Positions 8,701-17,997 of a stretch of DNA of 64,000 bases are shown here, in pieces. A program made the position numbers and the translations under genes. How positions within the stretch are numbered: the stretch's first letter is position 1; every line of letters starts with the position of its first letter. The notes under the pieces were generated by a model that saw only the letters and a program-made list of their open reading frames with translations, did not search any database and was not told the DNA's origin. This DNA comes from Allorhodopirellula solitaria. GTDB taxonomy: Bacteria > Planctomycetota > Planctomycetia > Pirellulales > Pirellulaceae. The stretch spans positions 800,091 to 864,090 of the forward strand of contig NZ_SJPK01000001.1 in the NCBI RefSeq assembly GCF_007859855.1, given 5' to 3'.

Positions 8701-8806
8701 TTCGACGCGAAACGCAAGGGTCAAACCCGAATGGGGTTGAAGGTCATGCACGACGAATTCTGCGACCCAATTCGGGGTCGGCGTTCCATCTTCCATGAAC
8801 AATCGT

Positions 8807-8918
8807 TGGTGGCGCTGCGCTGACGTACGGCTATTCTCTATCATCCCTGACGGGATACTTCCGAATATTGAGCAGCTCGTTGGTTCGTCCGATACGACAC
8901 TTATTCCTCCCCCGTTCC
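8807..8918 (+). repeat. Dispersed repeat, copy B
   Basis: Variant 5' end (TTGGTGGCGCTGCGC) followed by the core CTATCATCCCTGACGGGATA, then GAGCAGCTCGTTGGTTCGTC and a GATACGACACTTATTCC tail. Matches copies C, D and F over the core and tail. Confidence 0.75.
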
Positions 8919-8921
8919 TAA

Positions 8922-8965
8922 CCGGCGTGTTGATTTAGTGAGCGCCGACTAAATCAACACACCGG
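8922..8965. repeat. Long perfect-but-one hairpin
   Basis: The arms 8922-8939 and 8948-8965 (18 nt each, CCGGCGTGTTGATTTAGT and complement) pair with one mismatch around an 8-nt loop. No T-run follows on either strand, so it is not a classic terminator. It could be a transcript-end stabiliser or a mobile-repeat end. Confidence 0.7.
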
Positions 8966-9100
8966 AACGCGTCGGGTTATCAAATCAACATTGCGGGGCC
9001 AACGTCGATTAAATCGACAGCGTGTGACGATCACTCATGCGGAGAACAACAGTTACGCAAACTTGAAACCAGACATCACCAACGTTCTTGGCAGCCCACT

Positions 9101-11221
9101 CTAATCCTCTGTGGGACTGTCTTCGCTATCGTCCTGAACCGTCGATTCCTCGTCTATCAATTCCTCGACAACGGGCTCGTCCTCATTGGGTTCCGATTGA
9201 GCCGTTTCCGCGTCGGTGGATTCTTCGTCCGTGGATTCTTCGTCGGTGGATTCTTCGTCCGTGGATTCTTCGTCCGTGGATTCTTCGTCCGCGGGTTCTT
9301 CGTCCGCAGGTTCTTCGTCCGCAGGTTCTTCGTCCGCAGGTTCTTCGTCCGCAGGTTCTTCCTCCGCAGGTTCTTCCTCGGATGATTCTTCGTCCATGGA
9401 CTCCGGCTCGGCAGATTCTCCTTCTCCCGCCTCGGTGGGTTCTGCCTCGGCAGACTCTGCTGCTGTCGACTTCTCGTCGGTAGATTCCGTTTCGGTGGGT
9501 TCTTCCGCCGTTTCGGCTTCCATCTCACTGTCGGCTGAGTCTTCCTCTGCTGCTGCAGATTTCTCTTCCTCTTCGGCCTTCATGAGGTCCGCTTCGCGTT
9601 GGCGTTCCTCGTCAGCGAGCTCTTGCTTGCGTGCTTCGAGTTTCTCACGCTGGCTGTTTCGAACTTGTTCATAGACCTGGGCGTCGACGTTGCCGTATTC
9701 GCCCATCATTTCGACAAACGTTCTCAGCGGGAAGCCTTCGGGGAGTTCATCGGAATCGATGGCTCTCATGTAGTCGCGAACAGAGTCGTAGAGATCTTCA
9801 GCACTGGTATCGATGACGAGAATGGGGTAGTCGTCAAAGATCTCAGCCCACTGCTCGAAAGACTGCTCGTACAAGTCGATGGCGCGTTCGAGCTCACCTT
9901 CTTGGCTAAGAGCTTGCTTGGCCTCATAGATCAACCGTCGTGCGTTGACGGTACGTTCTTCTTGCTCGGCAAGTGTGAGGGTTTCCCAGTACGGATAGTT
10001 GATCTGTTTGCGGTGTCCTTCCACTTTGATCAGCCGTTCATCGAGGTCATCGACGACTTCGACGAGTTGCATGACTCTCAACCGGACGCTGGGGTCGGCT
10101 TGGCGGGAGACCTCGGCGAGATTCGGAACGATCTCGCTTTGGTTCTTCTCAGCAATGGACTGTTGCGATTTGGAGCGTTGCTCGGGCGGCGTCAGTAACG
10201 CGTCTTTGATAACGGGTCCGAACGAGTCAATCAGCTTTCGCTCGGCTTTGACGTAAGCTTCGCCGGAGAGTTCACGAATCTCAGCAATTGCTTCCGCTCG
10301 TCGCCGGAGAAGTTCATCGAGCTGTCCGAGTTTGATCGTAAACGACTCGGTCGTGGGTACGGAGCGGTTCCCCAGACCCTGCCAATCCTCTGCTGCCCGC
10401 TGCCATGCTTCTTGAGCTTGGTCATTGAGCACGCCCTCCTTCTCAATCGCTTCGGCGAACCGAATCCGCCACTTAGGACCGGTCTCGTAGAAATTAATCG
10501 GAGTTTGACGCCGGATCGGAATTCCGGCTTCGACGAGGTCGTATCCGGAATTGAGCCACAATCGACCGACCAACCAGTTGTCGGGTTTTCGATACGGGCC
10601 GAGCGCTTCGGGCCCATCGATCGGAATTCCCTGTTCGAGCAGGCTCTTGTGCAGCACATCATCGTCGGCGAAGAGTCGTCGGAACTGTTCTTTCTCATCC
10701 GCAGTACCGAGCTTTGATCCATAGAACCATCCGGTATACCAGATCAGCCGAGGCGCCTTGGTGTTCTGGCGCACGCCCTTGGTCAAGAACTCAGTGCCTT
10801 CCCGCACCATTTCGTAGCGTTGGCGGTAGTCATCGAACTCGGTCGAGACGTTGTAGGCCAAGTTATGGGCTTGGAACTCCCAAACTTTGTCAAAGTGAGG
10901 CTGAAGCAACAGGATATTGTTGAGGGTTGCCTTGAGGCGGTCCCACTCGTGCAACACGTGGTACTCATGGGATTTCTTCCACAACATCGCTGCGGCCACG
11001 CCGCGCATGCCCAGCGACGCGAGCTTCATCGTCTCGCTGGCGGGGCTAATCTCTCCCAGATCGCTCTCGGAGATATCGAAGGAATCTCGCATCTGTGCGA
11101 GGCGTCCGCCGCCATCACCGCCCCCGCCGGCCGGTTGGCCGAGCATATAAAGGGGGATCAACATCACGACTAGGACAGCGAGATAGATGAGTTTTCGACG
11201 AAATTGAGTCTTGCGATTCAT
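9101..11221 (-). CDS. Membrane-anchored helical protein with acidic repeat tail, third gene of ABC operon
   Basis: 706 residues, not recognised by name. A single N-terminal membrane segment (about 11-27) is followed by a Gly-rich linker and then a long helical, TPR-like region of about 450 residues (repeated HEWDRLKATLNNILLLQPHF-like helices, NLAYNVSTEFDDYRQ). From about 545 it is highly charged and ends in a run of five-residue units DEEPA and DEEST. The start overlaps the permease stop (ATGA), so the two proteins are translationally coupled. It probably sits on the outer face of the membrane as a partner of the permease, which carries its own large external domain. Substrate unknown. Confidence 0.7.
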   Translation of the reverse strand: MNRKTQFRRKLIYLAVLVVMLIPLYMLGQPAGGGGDGGGRLAQMRDSFDISESDLGEISPASETMKLASLGMRGVAAAMLWKKSHEYHVLHEWDRLKATLNNILLLQPHFDKVWEFQAHNLAYNVSTEFDDYRQRYEMVREGTEFLTKGVRQNTKAPRLIWYTGWFYGSKLGTADEKEQFRRLFADDDVLHKSLLEQGIPIDGPEALGPYRKPDNWLVGRLWLNSGYDLVEAGIPIRRQTPINFYETGPKWRIRFAEAIEKEGVLNDQAQEAWQRAAEDWQGLGNRSVPTTESFTIKLGQLDELLRRRAEAIAEIRELSGEAYVKAERKLIDSFGPVIKDALLTPPEQRSKSQQSIAEKNQSEIVPNLAEVSRQADPSVRLRVMQLVEVVDDLDERLIKVEGHRKQINYPYWETLTLAEQEERTVNARRLIYEAKQALSQEGELERAIDLYEQSFEQWAEIFDDYPILVIDTSAEDLYDSVRDYMRAIDSDELPEGFPLRTFVEMMGEYGNVDAQVYEQVRNSQREKLEARKQELADEERQREADLMKAEEEEKSAAAEEDSADSEMEAETAEEPTETESTDEKSTAAESAEAEPTEAGEGESAEPESMDEESSEEEPAEEEPADEEPADEEPADEEPADEEPADEESTDEESTDEESTDEESTDEESTDAETAQSEPNEDEPVVEELIDEESTVQDDSEDSPTED
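9216..9395 (-). repeat. Twelve 15-bp tandem units inside the acidic tail
   Basis: Twelve consecutive 15-bp units of the type GTGGATTCTTCGTCC or GCAGGTTCTTCGTCC (+ strand) encode DEEST and DEEPA. Near-identity of neighbours points to recent unit-wise expansion; the number is likely to vary between strains. Confidence 0.95.
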
Positions 11222-13107
11222 GCCGCGATCTCACGAGCTTTCAAGGTAAAATAACTGATTAGAAAAGCGAGCAGAACGTAACCGAGCGTCGCTACTCCAT
11301 GGCGAGCGAGCAGGGCGCCGAAAATATCGAAACCCGATGCCGCATACTCCGCCGTATTCACCATCTTGGGCAGGTTCGGCAGCGATGTCGCCAGCGCATC
11401 GAGTGTGTAGACGATCCCGGCATCGACGGTTTTAATCACGTTCGCAGTGACGCTGTCGACGTCGAGCTGGGTGGTCATTGCGTCCTGTTTCGCCAATCGC
11501 ACAATGGACTCAATCGGTCCACCACCAGCGTTCTGGCCGATGTCGATGTGGTAACGCGTGTTATAAATCTGCTCAGCGGAGAAACCCAGCAGTACACAGG
11601 CGGCCGTGGCTACCATCGCCACCGGGCCCGTCAAGAACGTACTGAACATTACACCGAAAGCAGTCACCATCACCATTTGGAACCAAATCGACAGGTAGGC
11701 TTTGGTGAGGTTCCACGCGAATGAATGGTCCGTCGGACGCAGGTAAACGCTCGCGGGAGTCATACCGAGGTACTGGGCGTCGTCGAGGCAACGGACGACA
11801 ACGGTCATTTGCCCGTTCTCATCGACCAAATCCTCGAACACGTTGAGCATGCGTGTGCTGTTCCCGTCACTGCCTTCGATCTCGAGCGGCAGGGTCTTTT
11901 GGTCGACTTCATACTCACTGACGGTGAAACCGATCGGATTGCTCTCGATCGGCTTCGTCGGATGCTTCATCGTCAGCGATCCGCGGATCCCCTTTTCGAT
12001 ATTCCCTTTGTAGGACCGGTAGGCACGCAGGGACAAATCGATCGGAATCATTTCCGGATACTGGTCAGGCGTGACATTGGAGAACGTGTACTCCGCAGTA
12101 CCGAGCCCGCCACCCTCGACGTAGCCGTGCTCGATCTTGCGGCTGCCTGAGGCCACACCAATCAAACGGGAGATACCCGCACTGCCGTAGCCGCCGGATC
12201 TCTGTTCGTTCCCGACGTCGATGCCTTGCTCCTGGAGGTGTCCAGACCGATCGCGAAAGACCAGGCTGCCGTAGGAGGGCACACGAGCTCGCAGGGCGCC
12301 GGTGGCCTCGCCGATCTCGAAACTGCCGTCCGGATTGCGAGTGACCAAGTGCCGGTGGCCGCGCACCATTTCAGTTGCACCAATGCCGTCTTGGTCAAGC
12401 GTGAAGGGGTGGGAGTGGAACTGGGTATGCTCGGTCTCCCCCTCGAACCCACCGGAATCAAGTTCTCGCACGTCGGCAACACTCGCGTGGGTGTGGTCGA
12501 GACCACGGGTCACAAAGAGATAACTGAGCAGTCCCATCGGGATCAAAATCACGGTGCCCATGGCAACAAAGCCGAGCATCCGCCCGAGCACCAGCTCGGT
12601 GGCCCGGACCGGTTTGGTCACGATGGTAAAAAGCGTTTTGTTCTTGATGTCTTCAGGTAGTGAAAACGCGCTGATGAACAGAGCCAAGGCCAACACGAGA
12701 TAGTTCGTTGCTGTCAGCACAAAGCTAATGTAGAGCCGAGCGGGATCGTCGCTCTGGGGGTTCAGATACCAACCCGCCAACAACAGCAACACGACGAACA
12801 AACCGACGACGTAGAGCACCTTGCGGCGGACCGCTTCGCGAAAGGCCAGTCCGGCGAGAGCCAGGATCCGGCGTGGGCGCGTCCCGGGGAGATCGAAACG
12901 AAACAGATCCCGAACCGCCCGTGCCACTGCAAAGAAACCTTCGCCGGACCCGTAGCGGGAAGCGGAGATGACGTAACCGGCGATCAATCCGAGAACGATG
13001 CCGAGCACCGCCAAGACGATCCCCTTCATCGCGGCGCTTTCGAGGAAAGCGTCCGGTCGCAAGAACCATTCGTAGAAGGACCAAAAATCCTCACGCTGCA
13101 AATTCAT
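11218..13107 (-). CDS. ABC-2 type transporter permease with large external domain
   Basis: 629 residues. Membrane segments are visible at about 27-48, 95-120, 138-155, 175-205 and, after a soluble stretch of about 240 residues, at about 465-510 and 610-625. The motif [19 protein letters not shown] between segments is typical of NosY-like ABC-2 permeases. The soluble part (about 205-455) is beta-rich and should face the outside. The gene overlaps the ATPase stop by 4 bp and the downstream acidic protein by 4 bp, so the three form a tight operon. Probably an exporter; the cargo cannot be read from sequence. Confidence 0.85.
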   Translation of the reverse strand: MNLQREDFWSFYEWFLRPDAFLESAAMKGIVLAVLGIVLGLIAGYVISASRYGSGEGFFAVARAVRDLFRFDLPGTRPRRILALAGLAFREAVRRKVLYVVGLFVVLLLLAGWYLNPQSDDPARLYISFVLTATNYLVLALALFISAFSLPEDIKNKTLFTIVTKPVRATELVLGRMLGFVAMGTVILIPMGLLSYLFVTRGLDHTHASVADVRELDSGGFEGETEHTQFHSHPFTLDQDGIGATEMVRGHRHLVTRNPDGSFEIGEATGALRARVPSYGSLVFRDRSGHLQEQGIDVGNEQRSGGYGSAGISRLIGVASGSRKIEHGYVEGGGLGTAEYTFSNVTPDQYPEMIPIDLSLRAYRSYKGNIEKGIRGSLTMKHPTKPIESNPIGFTVSEYEVDQKTLPLEIEGSDGNSTRMLNVFEDLVDENGQMTVVVRCLDDAQYLGMTPASVYLRPTDHSFAWNLTKAYLSIWFQMVMVTAFGVMFSTFLTGPVAMVATAACVLLGFSAEQIYNTRYHIDIGQNAGGGPIESIVRLAKQDAMTTQLDVDSVTANVIKTVDAGIVYTLDALATSLPNLPKMVNTAEYAASGFDIFGALLARHGVATLGYVLLAFLISYFTLKAREIAA

Positions 13108-14105
13108 TCTTGCTCCCCGTCGGTCGTCGAGCTTGCCGATGTGTCTTGGGCATCATTCGCCTGGGAAACCCGTCGAGCTCCCGGGCGTGCTTCGCTCTCA
13201 CGAACGATATTCAGGAACAGGTCTTCCATGGTCGCCGTCGGGTTATCGATCGACTCCACCTTGCCGCCATGTCGAGCGATGACTTCGGCGATCTCCTGTT
13301 TGGCGGACTCGTCGAGCCCGGTGGCATGAACCTCCGTCACGTCTTGAACCTTCAACAGATCCGAGACGCGGCCGAGTTCCTTCAGCTCACCTTGGTGCAG
13401 AATCGCAACGCGATCGCAGACGTCTTGAACGTCGGCGAGTTGGTGAGAACACAGCAACACTGTCTTCCCACGGTCACGCAGGCCGAGAATGAGATCTTTC
13501 ATCTCGCGAGTCCCGATCGGGTCGAGCCCGGTGGTGGGTTCGTCGAGCAGAATCAAGTCGGGGTCGTTGATCAATGCCTGTGCCAGCCCCACCCGGCGTG
13601 TCATCCCCTTGGAGTATTCTTTCAGCTGCCGGTGCTTGGCACCCTGCAGGCCGACCATCTCGATCAACTGCTGAACACGTTCACGACGGACCGCTGCCGA
13701 TAGATCGAACAGGCGGCCGTAGAAATCGAGTGTTTCTTCAGCCGTCAAGAATTTGTACAGATAAGATTCTTCGGGCAGATATCCGATTCTTTCGTTCTTA
13801 CTGGTTTCGCTGGCGTCCTGATCGAACACGAGCACCCGACCGCTGGTGGGAAACAAAAGCCCCAGGATCAGTTTGATCGTGGTGGATTTGCCACTCCCGT
13901 TAGGCCCTAAGAGCCCAAAGATCTCTCCGGGGCGGACCTCGATATCGAGTGACTTCAGAGCGTGGACTTTTTTCCGCCCCCAGAAATCGCGATAGATTTT
14001 ACTGAGGTTGCGGGTCTCGATGACCACATTATCAGCGGAGCGGGAAGCATTGGGTGCGGTTTCGGCGGACGGCTGGACAACGGCCGTGCTGGTATCGGTA
14101 TCCAC
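13104..14105 (-). CDS. ABC transporter ATP-binding protein
   Basis: 333 residues from a GTG at 14105; the open frame reaches 14231 but the extra codons look non-coding and would run further towards folC. Walker [10 protein letters not shown], the Q-loop region [12 protein letters not shown], signature [15 protein letters not shown], Walker [14 protein letters not shown] and the H-loop SHQ are all intact. The C-terminal extra domain of about 90 residues ([10 protein letters not shown]... ATMEDLFL) is typical of ATPases that serve ABC-2 permeases such as the NatA and CcmA-like types. First gene of the operon with the permease and the acidic membrane protein. Confidence 0.9.
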   Translation of the reverse strand: MDTDTSTAVVQPSAETAPNASRSADNVVIETRNLSKIYRDFWGRKKVHALKSLDIEVRPGEIFGLLGPNGSGKSTTIKLILGLLFPTSGRVLVFDQDASETSKNERIGYLPEESYLYKFLTAEETLDFYGRLFDLSAAVRRERVQQLIEMVGLQGAKHRQLKEYSKGMTRRVGLAQALINDPDLILLDEPTTGLDPIGTREMKDLILGLRDRGKTVLLCSHQLADVQDVCDRVAILHQGELKELGRVSDLLKVQDVTEVHATGLDESAKQEIAEVIARHGGKVESIDNPTATMEDLFLNIVRESEARPGARRVSQANDAQDTSASSTTDGEQE

Positions 14106-14304
14106 GTAATATTGATCCCGATGGATGGGGAGGAAAAACTTGACAAAGGAGGTCCGATCGCTACGGCGGCGGCCCGAAAACGGTTCACAATTTTGTTCAC
14201 CTTCCCATCCTTCGGGCGGATGGCAAGCCAACGGGGCACGCTACAATGCGATCTCGGCTGCTCGCACGGCCTTCGCATCCATCACTCTTGCGACGTTTCC
14301 TATT

Positions 14305-15828
14305 ATGCCGCCCACCCACACGGCCGCCTGTGACTCGGCCGCGGATGACCCGACCGCATATGACCGCGATGCCTACGAGGCAGCGACGACATGGTTGTAT
14401 GACCGGATTGACTACGAACGATTGGCGCGGTCGGGTTCACGCTATCGCTTCACCCTCGACCGGATGCGAGACCTCGTCAGCCGCTTGGGGCATGCCAACT
14501 CTCTCGCCCAGCCCAGCCAAGGTGCTGGGCAGCCATCGCACCCGCCCGGGCCTGGCCGCGCGACAGGCGACGCCGCTGCGACAACGAAAATTGTGCATAT
14601 CGCTGGCACGAAAGGAAAGGGGTCCGTCGCCACCATGACGGCCGCGATGCTGGCAGCAGCCGGACATCAGGTCGGACTGTACACTTCGCCACACCTCGTC
14701 GATCTGGAGGAGCGGTTTCGCGTCAACGGGCGGCCGGCGACGCGGCGGCAGATGACCGACCTGATTGATTCGATGCGGCCGATCGTCGAAGCGATGTCGC
14801 GCGCGAGCATCGGTGGCCCCTCATTCTTTGAGCTGACCACGGCTATCGCGATTGAACATTTTCACCGCTGCCGCTGCGATTACTGGGTGCTCGAAACCGG
14901 GCTAGGCGGTCGACTCGACAGCACCAATGTTTTCCAGAGCGATGTGACCCTGCTGACCAGCATCGGGCTGGATCACCAGCACGTCCTCGGTGACACGCTC
15001 GAGTTAATCGCCCGCGAGAAGGCTGGCATTCTCAAACCAGGTGTCCCGGCCGTCAGCGGCGTGACGAAATCGCCCGCCCGCGAGACGATTCGCCAAGCGG
15101 CCAACGAGGTCGGTGCCCCACTATTGGAACTGGGCCGAGATTTCCACGCAGAAAATATTGTCGAGAACGCATCGGCTCAGATAGCGGGGCCGTGCCCGTG
15201 GGGCAGTTCGTTCGATTGGGTCAGCGCGACCGCAGATGGCGAAACACCCGCAACCGCTCGCGTCAGCTTGCAGATCGAAGGTCGTCATCAGATCGGCAAC
15301 GCCGCCGTCGCCTTGCAAGGACTGCAACGACTCGGCGCTGCGACCTCGCCGGAGGTCCTGCGGGCGCTCGCGGGTGTGCAGATCGAAGCGAGACTCGAGC
15401 GGTTCACTTCGCCGGCCGGCCCCACGGTTGTTCTCGACGCCGCTCATAATGCGGATTCGATCACGGCGCTCGCCGAGACGCTGGAGTCCCGATTCACCGG
15501 CCGAAGAATCGTGGGAGTGTTTGGCACGAGTGTCGACAAAGACGCATCCGCGATGCTGGAACTGCTCGGGCCGTGCCTCGACGGGATCGTTCTCACCCGC
15601 TACCACGGCAACCCCCGCTTCGTCCCTGTCGACCAACTCGCGGAAATGGCGGGCAAAACACGCGCAGGCGGTGCAGCAGGCGCGGCGGCAGTCACGACCT
15701 GCGAAGACCCAGTGGCGGCCTGCCAAGCCGCAATCGACGAGGCGGGGCAAGACGGGGTCGTGGTGATCTGCGGCTCGTTCTTCTTGGCCGCCGAGGTCCG
15801 ACCATGGCTGCTCGCTCAGCGAACGTAG
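14305..15828 (+). CDS. folC: Folylpolyglutamate synthase / dihydrofolate synthase
   Basis: 507 residues from the ATG at 14305 (MPPTHTAAC); an open frame reaches 14125 but would overlap the divergent ABC gene's leader. FolC adds glutamate to dihydropteroate and to folates, using ATP. The P-loop is HIAGTKGKGSV at about 94-104, followed by GLYTSPHL and the Mur-ligase-type stretch ETGLGGRLDSTNVFQ. The C-terminal domain begins with VVLDAAHN. It is some 70 residues longer than E. coli FolC, mostly in the N-terminus and in a Gly/Pro-rich insert before the P-loop. The last 13 bases overlap the convergent phosphopantetheinyl transferase. Confidence 0.9.
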   Translation: MPPTHTAACDSAADDPTAYDRDAYEAATTWLYDRIDYERLARSGSRYRFTLDRMRDLVSRLGHANSLAQPSQGAGQPSHPPGPGRATGDAAATTKIVHIAGTKGKGSVATMTAAMLAAAGHQVGLYTSPHLVDLEERFRVNGRPATRRQMTDLIDSMRPIVEAMSRASIGGPSFFELTTAIAIEHFHRCRCDYWVLETGLGGRLDSTNVFQSDVTLLTSIGLDHQHVLGDTLELIAREKAGILKPGVPAVSGVTKSPARETIRQAANEVGAPLLELGRDFHAENIVENASAQIAGPCPWGSSFDWVSATADGETPATARVSLQIEGRHQIGNAAVALQGLQRLGAATSPEVLRALAGVQIEARLERFTSPAGPTVVLDAAHNADSITALAETLESRFTGRRIVGVFGTSVDKDASAMLELLGPCLDGIVLTRYHGNPRFVPVDQLAEMAGKTRAGGAAGAAAVTTCEDPVAACQAAIDEAGQDGVVVICGSFFLAAEVRPWLLAQRT

Positions 15829-16685
15829 GTTTGAAAATCAGAGAGTTTGAATGGCGGCCGCTCGTTGTTTGGCCGCTGAGCGTCTCGGCCGCCAGCAATC
15901 AGTCCGCCAGCAGTCAGTCCGCCGGTAACCTGTCCGTCGGCAGCCTGTCCGTCGGCAGCTGCGCCGACGGCGATGGCGGCGACGAATCCAGCTCGCGGCG
16001 AAAAGGTCTCAAAACGCCATCTCCTTCCTCGCATCAGTTCGGGGTCACGCACGACAAGGTGCGGCTGGTCGGTGGCAGCGTTTTCAAAAGCGAACTGGTC
16101 CAGGGGCGTGTACATGCCCGTCCCGATCGCTTTGATAAACGCCTCTTTGAGTGTCCACAGCCGCAGAAACAATTCCCGATGCTCGTCTTCGCTACCCGCC
16201 GCATCGAGCTGGCGAATTTCTTCAGGAGCGAAATATCGGCGTGCTAATTCCGGATCGGTGCGGCGGTCGATCCACTCAACATCCACACCAAGCCAGGGCT
16301 GAGGTGCCCCAATGGCCTGGGGAGCCCCGAGAGCACACAGTACCAGCCCCCGTGTGTGGGCGATGTTGAATGACCGGCACGCCGTCGGCGGTGTCGCCAC
16401 GACGGGTTTGCCATGATCGAGCACGCGAAACCCGATCTCGTGGGTTTGGCAGAGTCCCGCCGAGAGCAACACCCGAGCCATCCCGCGTCCCACAACGTGT
16501 TGATGACGAGCCGAAGCGACGCGAAACCGATCGGCCCGGACTCTTTCATCAGGCAACAACAACCGCTCGCAAAACTGCTCTGTCGGCCCCGGTTCGTCCA
16601 AGGCGGCTGGCGCATGCCAGACCTCCACGTCGTGAGGAACGCCTCCCCGGGAAAGATCAGGCGGATCGTGAGCACGGGAACTCAT
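15816..16685 (-). CDS. Sfp-type 4'-phosphopantetheinyl transferase
   Basis: 289 residues from the ATG at 16685 (MSSRAHDPPDLS). The enzyme moves phosphopantetheine from CoA to a Ser of carrier proteins. The Sfp signature is visible: GVDVEWIDRR with the Mg-binding Asp, then WTLKEAFIKAIGTGM with the WxxKEA core. The length and the FNIAHTRGLVL segment fit the Sfp/AcpT class used for polyketide or peptide synthases, and sometimes for primary fatty acid synthesis when AcpS is missing. A Gly/Ala-rich run near the C-terminus (repeated ADGQ and AGG units) is odd and probably a slippage product. No synthase genes lie in this window. Confidence 0.88.
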   Translation of the reverse strand: MSSRAHDPPDLSRGGVPHDVEVWHAPAALDEPGPTEQFCERLLLPDERVRADRFRVASARHQHVVGRGMARVLLSAGLCQTHEIGFRVLDHGKPVVATPPTACRSFNIAHTRGLVLCALGAPQAIGAPQPWLGVDVEWIDRRTDPELARRYFAPEEIRQLDAAGSEDEHRELFLRLWTLKEAFIKAIGTGMYTPLDQFAFENAATDQPHLVVRDPELMRGRRWRFETFSPRAGFVAAIAVGAAADGQAADGQVTGGLTAGGLIAGGRDAQRPNNERPPFKLSDFQTYVR

Positions 16686-17131
16686 GGCAGACAAGCGGGT
16701 AGGGGGTTTTCTTTCGGCATCACTCAACTCGCCACATTCGCGACAGCCCAAGCCACGGGAAACTCAAAAAGCGAGAGCCCTGACACACCTCCTGAAGCCC
16801 AACGCTCTCGTATCGCTGGCGTGCTGGGCGATCTCAGTCGGGCATACTTTCTCGGATCTCGCCAGGCAATGAGAACGACATTCCACTTCGTACGCCACCG
16901 GGGGCGATCCGCCGCGATGAAGTCCCGCCAGACGCTATCGACCGATGCAGCCGGGGACGGGGTCCAGAACGGGGTCCAGATCAGGATCGACACGGCCGGC
17001 AATCGACAGGCCCCGCAGAACGCCCCGTTTTCTCACTGTCGCTTCCGGACGCCGTGACTTTTTCGAGGGTGGATGGTAAATTATATCGCTCCTTACTGAA
17101 ATGATTCCTCTGACGCCACTAGGCACTTGCA
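16686..17131. other. Gene-free stretch upstream of the pseudo-receiver gene
   Basis: 446 bp between divergent genes. Small open frames exist on both strands but lack any family resemblance. A doubled GGGGTCCAGA (16960-16985) is the only repeat. GTGACT and TAAATT with a 17-bp spacer (17054-17082) are a weak promoter candidate for the downstream gene. Confidence 0.5.
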
Positions 17132-17506
17132 ATGGTGAAAACGCTTGTCGATTGCGGCAATTGCGGCCCTGACTTTAACTCGATCCGAAAAATGGTTTCG
17201 TCTCACTTCGACGCGACCGTGCTGCAAACGCATGGCGCTGAAGACACGGTGGAATTACTTCGCAAACGTCACGTCGATCTCGTGACGGTCAACCGCAAAC
17301 TCGATCGTGACTACACCGATGGGCTCGAGATCATTAAAAAGATCAAATCGGATCCTGAGCTCTGCAATGTGCCGATGATGTTGGTTACCAACTACGACGA
17401 ACACCAACAGACAGCCGTTGCCGAAGGTGCGACCTACGGATTCGGGAAATTGGAGATCGGCAACCCCGAAACGCTCGAAAAACTAGAACCCTTTCTGAAG
17501 AGCTAA
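17132..17506 (+). CDS. Pseudo-receiver domain protein
   Basis: 124 residues, a single CheY-like domain with no output domain. The fold pattern is clear (DLVTVNRKL, IKKIKSDPELCNVPMMLVTN), and the switch Thr (Thr86) and conserved Lys (Lys106) remain. The phosphorylation Asp is replaced by Asn54, and the N-terminal acidic pair has become CGNCGPD. Classical phosphorylation is therefore unlikely; such domains may bind partners constitutively. The two close Cys (8 and 11) could be redox- or metal-active, which is speculation. Only 5 bp separate it from panD. Confidence 0.75.
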   Translation: MVKTLVDCGNCGPDFNSIRKMVSSHFDATVLQTHGAEDTVELLRKRHVDLVTVNRKLDRDYTDGLEIIKKIKSDPELCNVPMMLVTNYDEHQQTAVAEGATYGFGKLEIGNPETLEKLEPFLKS

Positions 17507-17511
17507 GCGTC

Positions 17512-17997
17512 TTGGACGACCTCCCACGATATCGAAAACTGCTCGCTGCCAAGATCCACCGGGCGACCGTGACTGCGGCCGACGTCAACTATGAGGGCAG
17601 CCTGACGGTGCCACCTGAATTATTGACGGCCGCGGGAATCGTGGCCTACGAGTCTTTGCATGTTTGGAATGTGACCCGTGGCTCGCGGCTGGAGACGTAT
17701 GCGATCGAGGGCTTACCGGGATCGAGTGACATCTGCGCCAATGGCGCGGCCGCTCACCTGATCCGTCCCGGTGATCACGTGATTTTGGCCGCATACACGT
17801 TGGTGCCTGAGCCGGAGACCCGCTCGCACCAACCCAAGTTGATTTTTGTCAACGAGAAGAATCAAATCAGCCACACCGGCCCGGAGATCCCAGGCCCACA
17901 GCTGCCCACCGATCGCGAGCATCGAGCTGGCCGCCCAGTCGACCCGCGAGCGTTCGAGACTTCCGCTCAACAGCCTGCCTTCGCCGAAAATGAGTGA
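17512..17997 (+). CDS. panD: Aspartate 1-decarboxylase
   Basis: 161 residues from a TTG at 17512. PanD makes beta-alanine for pantothenate and CoA. The AKIHRATVT motif is followed by YEGSLT; self-cleavage between Gly29 and Ser30 would give the pyruvoyl cofactor. NGAAAHLIRPGD and the rest of the double-psi barrel are intact. A tail of about 35 residues beyond the usual end (GPEIPGPQLPTDREHR...) is specific to this gene. The start is uncertain within about ten codons, since no ATG lies before the conserved domain. It overlaps maf by 8 bp. Confidence 0.9.
   Translation: MDDLPRYRKLLAAKIHRATVTAADVNYEGSLTVPPELLTAAGIVAYESLHVWNVTRGSRLETYAIEGLPGSSDICANGAAAHLIRPGDHVILAAYTLVPEPETRSHQPKLIFVNEKNQISHTGPEIPGPQLPTDREHRAGRPVDPRAFETSAQQPAFAENE

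Larger units (their letters stand above)
8524..9100. other. Gene-free stretch with mosaic repeats and a long hairpin
   Basis: No credible coding sequence. It holds two copies of the dispersed repeat family in opposite orientation (8659-8700 and 8807-8918), a long hairpin (8922-8965), a small palindrome GTCGATTAAATCGAC (about 9006-9020) and an ATCAACATTGCGG module that also occurs near 51520. Confidence 0.7.

Noticed and set aside
9216-9395. Regular 15-bp units could suggest a CRISPR array
   Set aside because: Units are contiguous without spacers and encode in-frame DEEST/DEEPA repeats.
16724-17002. 92-codon minus-strand frame in the spacer before the pseudo-receiver
   Set aside because: No ribosome site, no motif, composition not protein-like.
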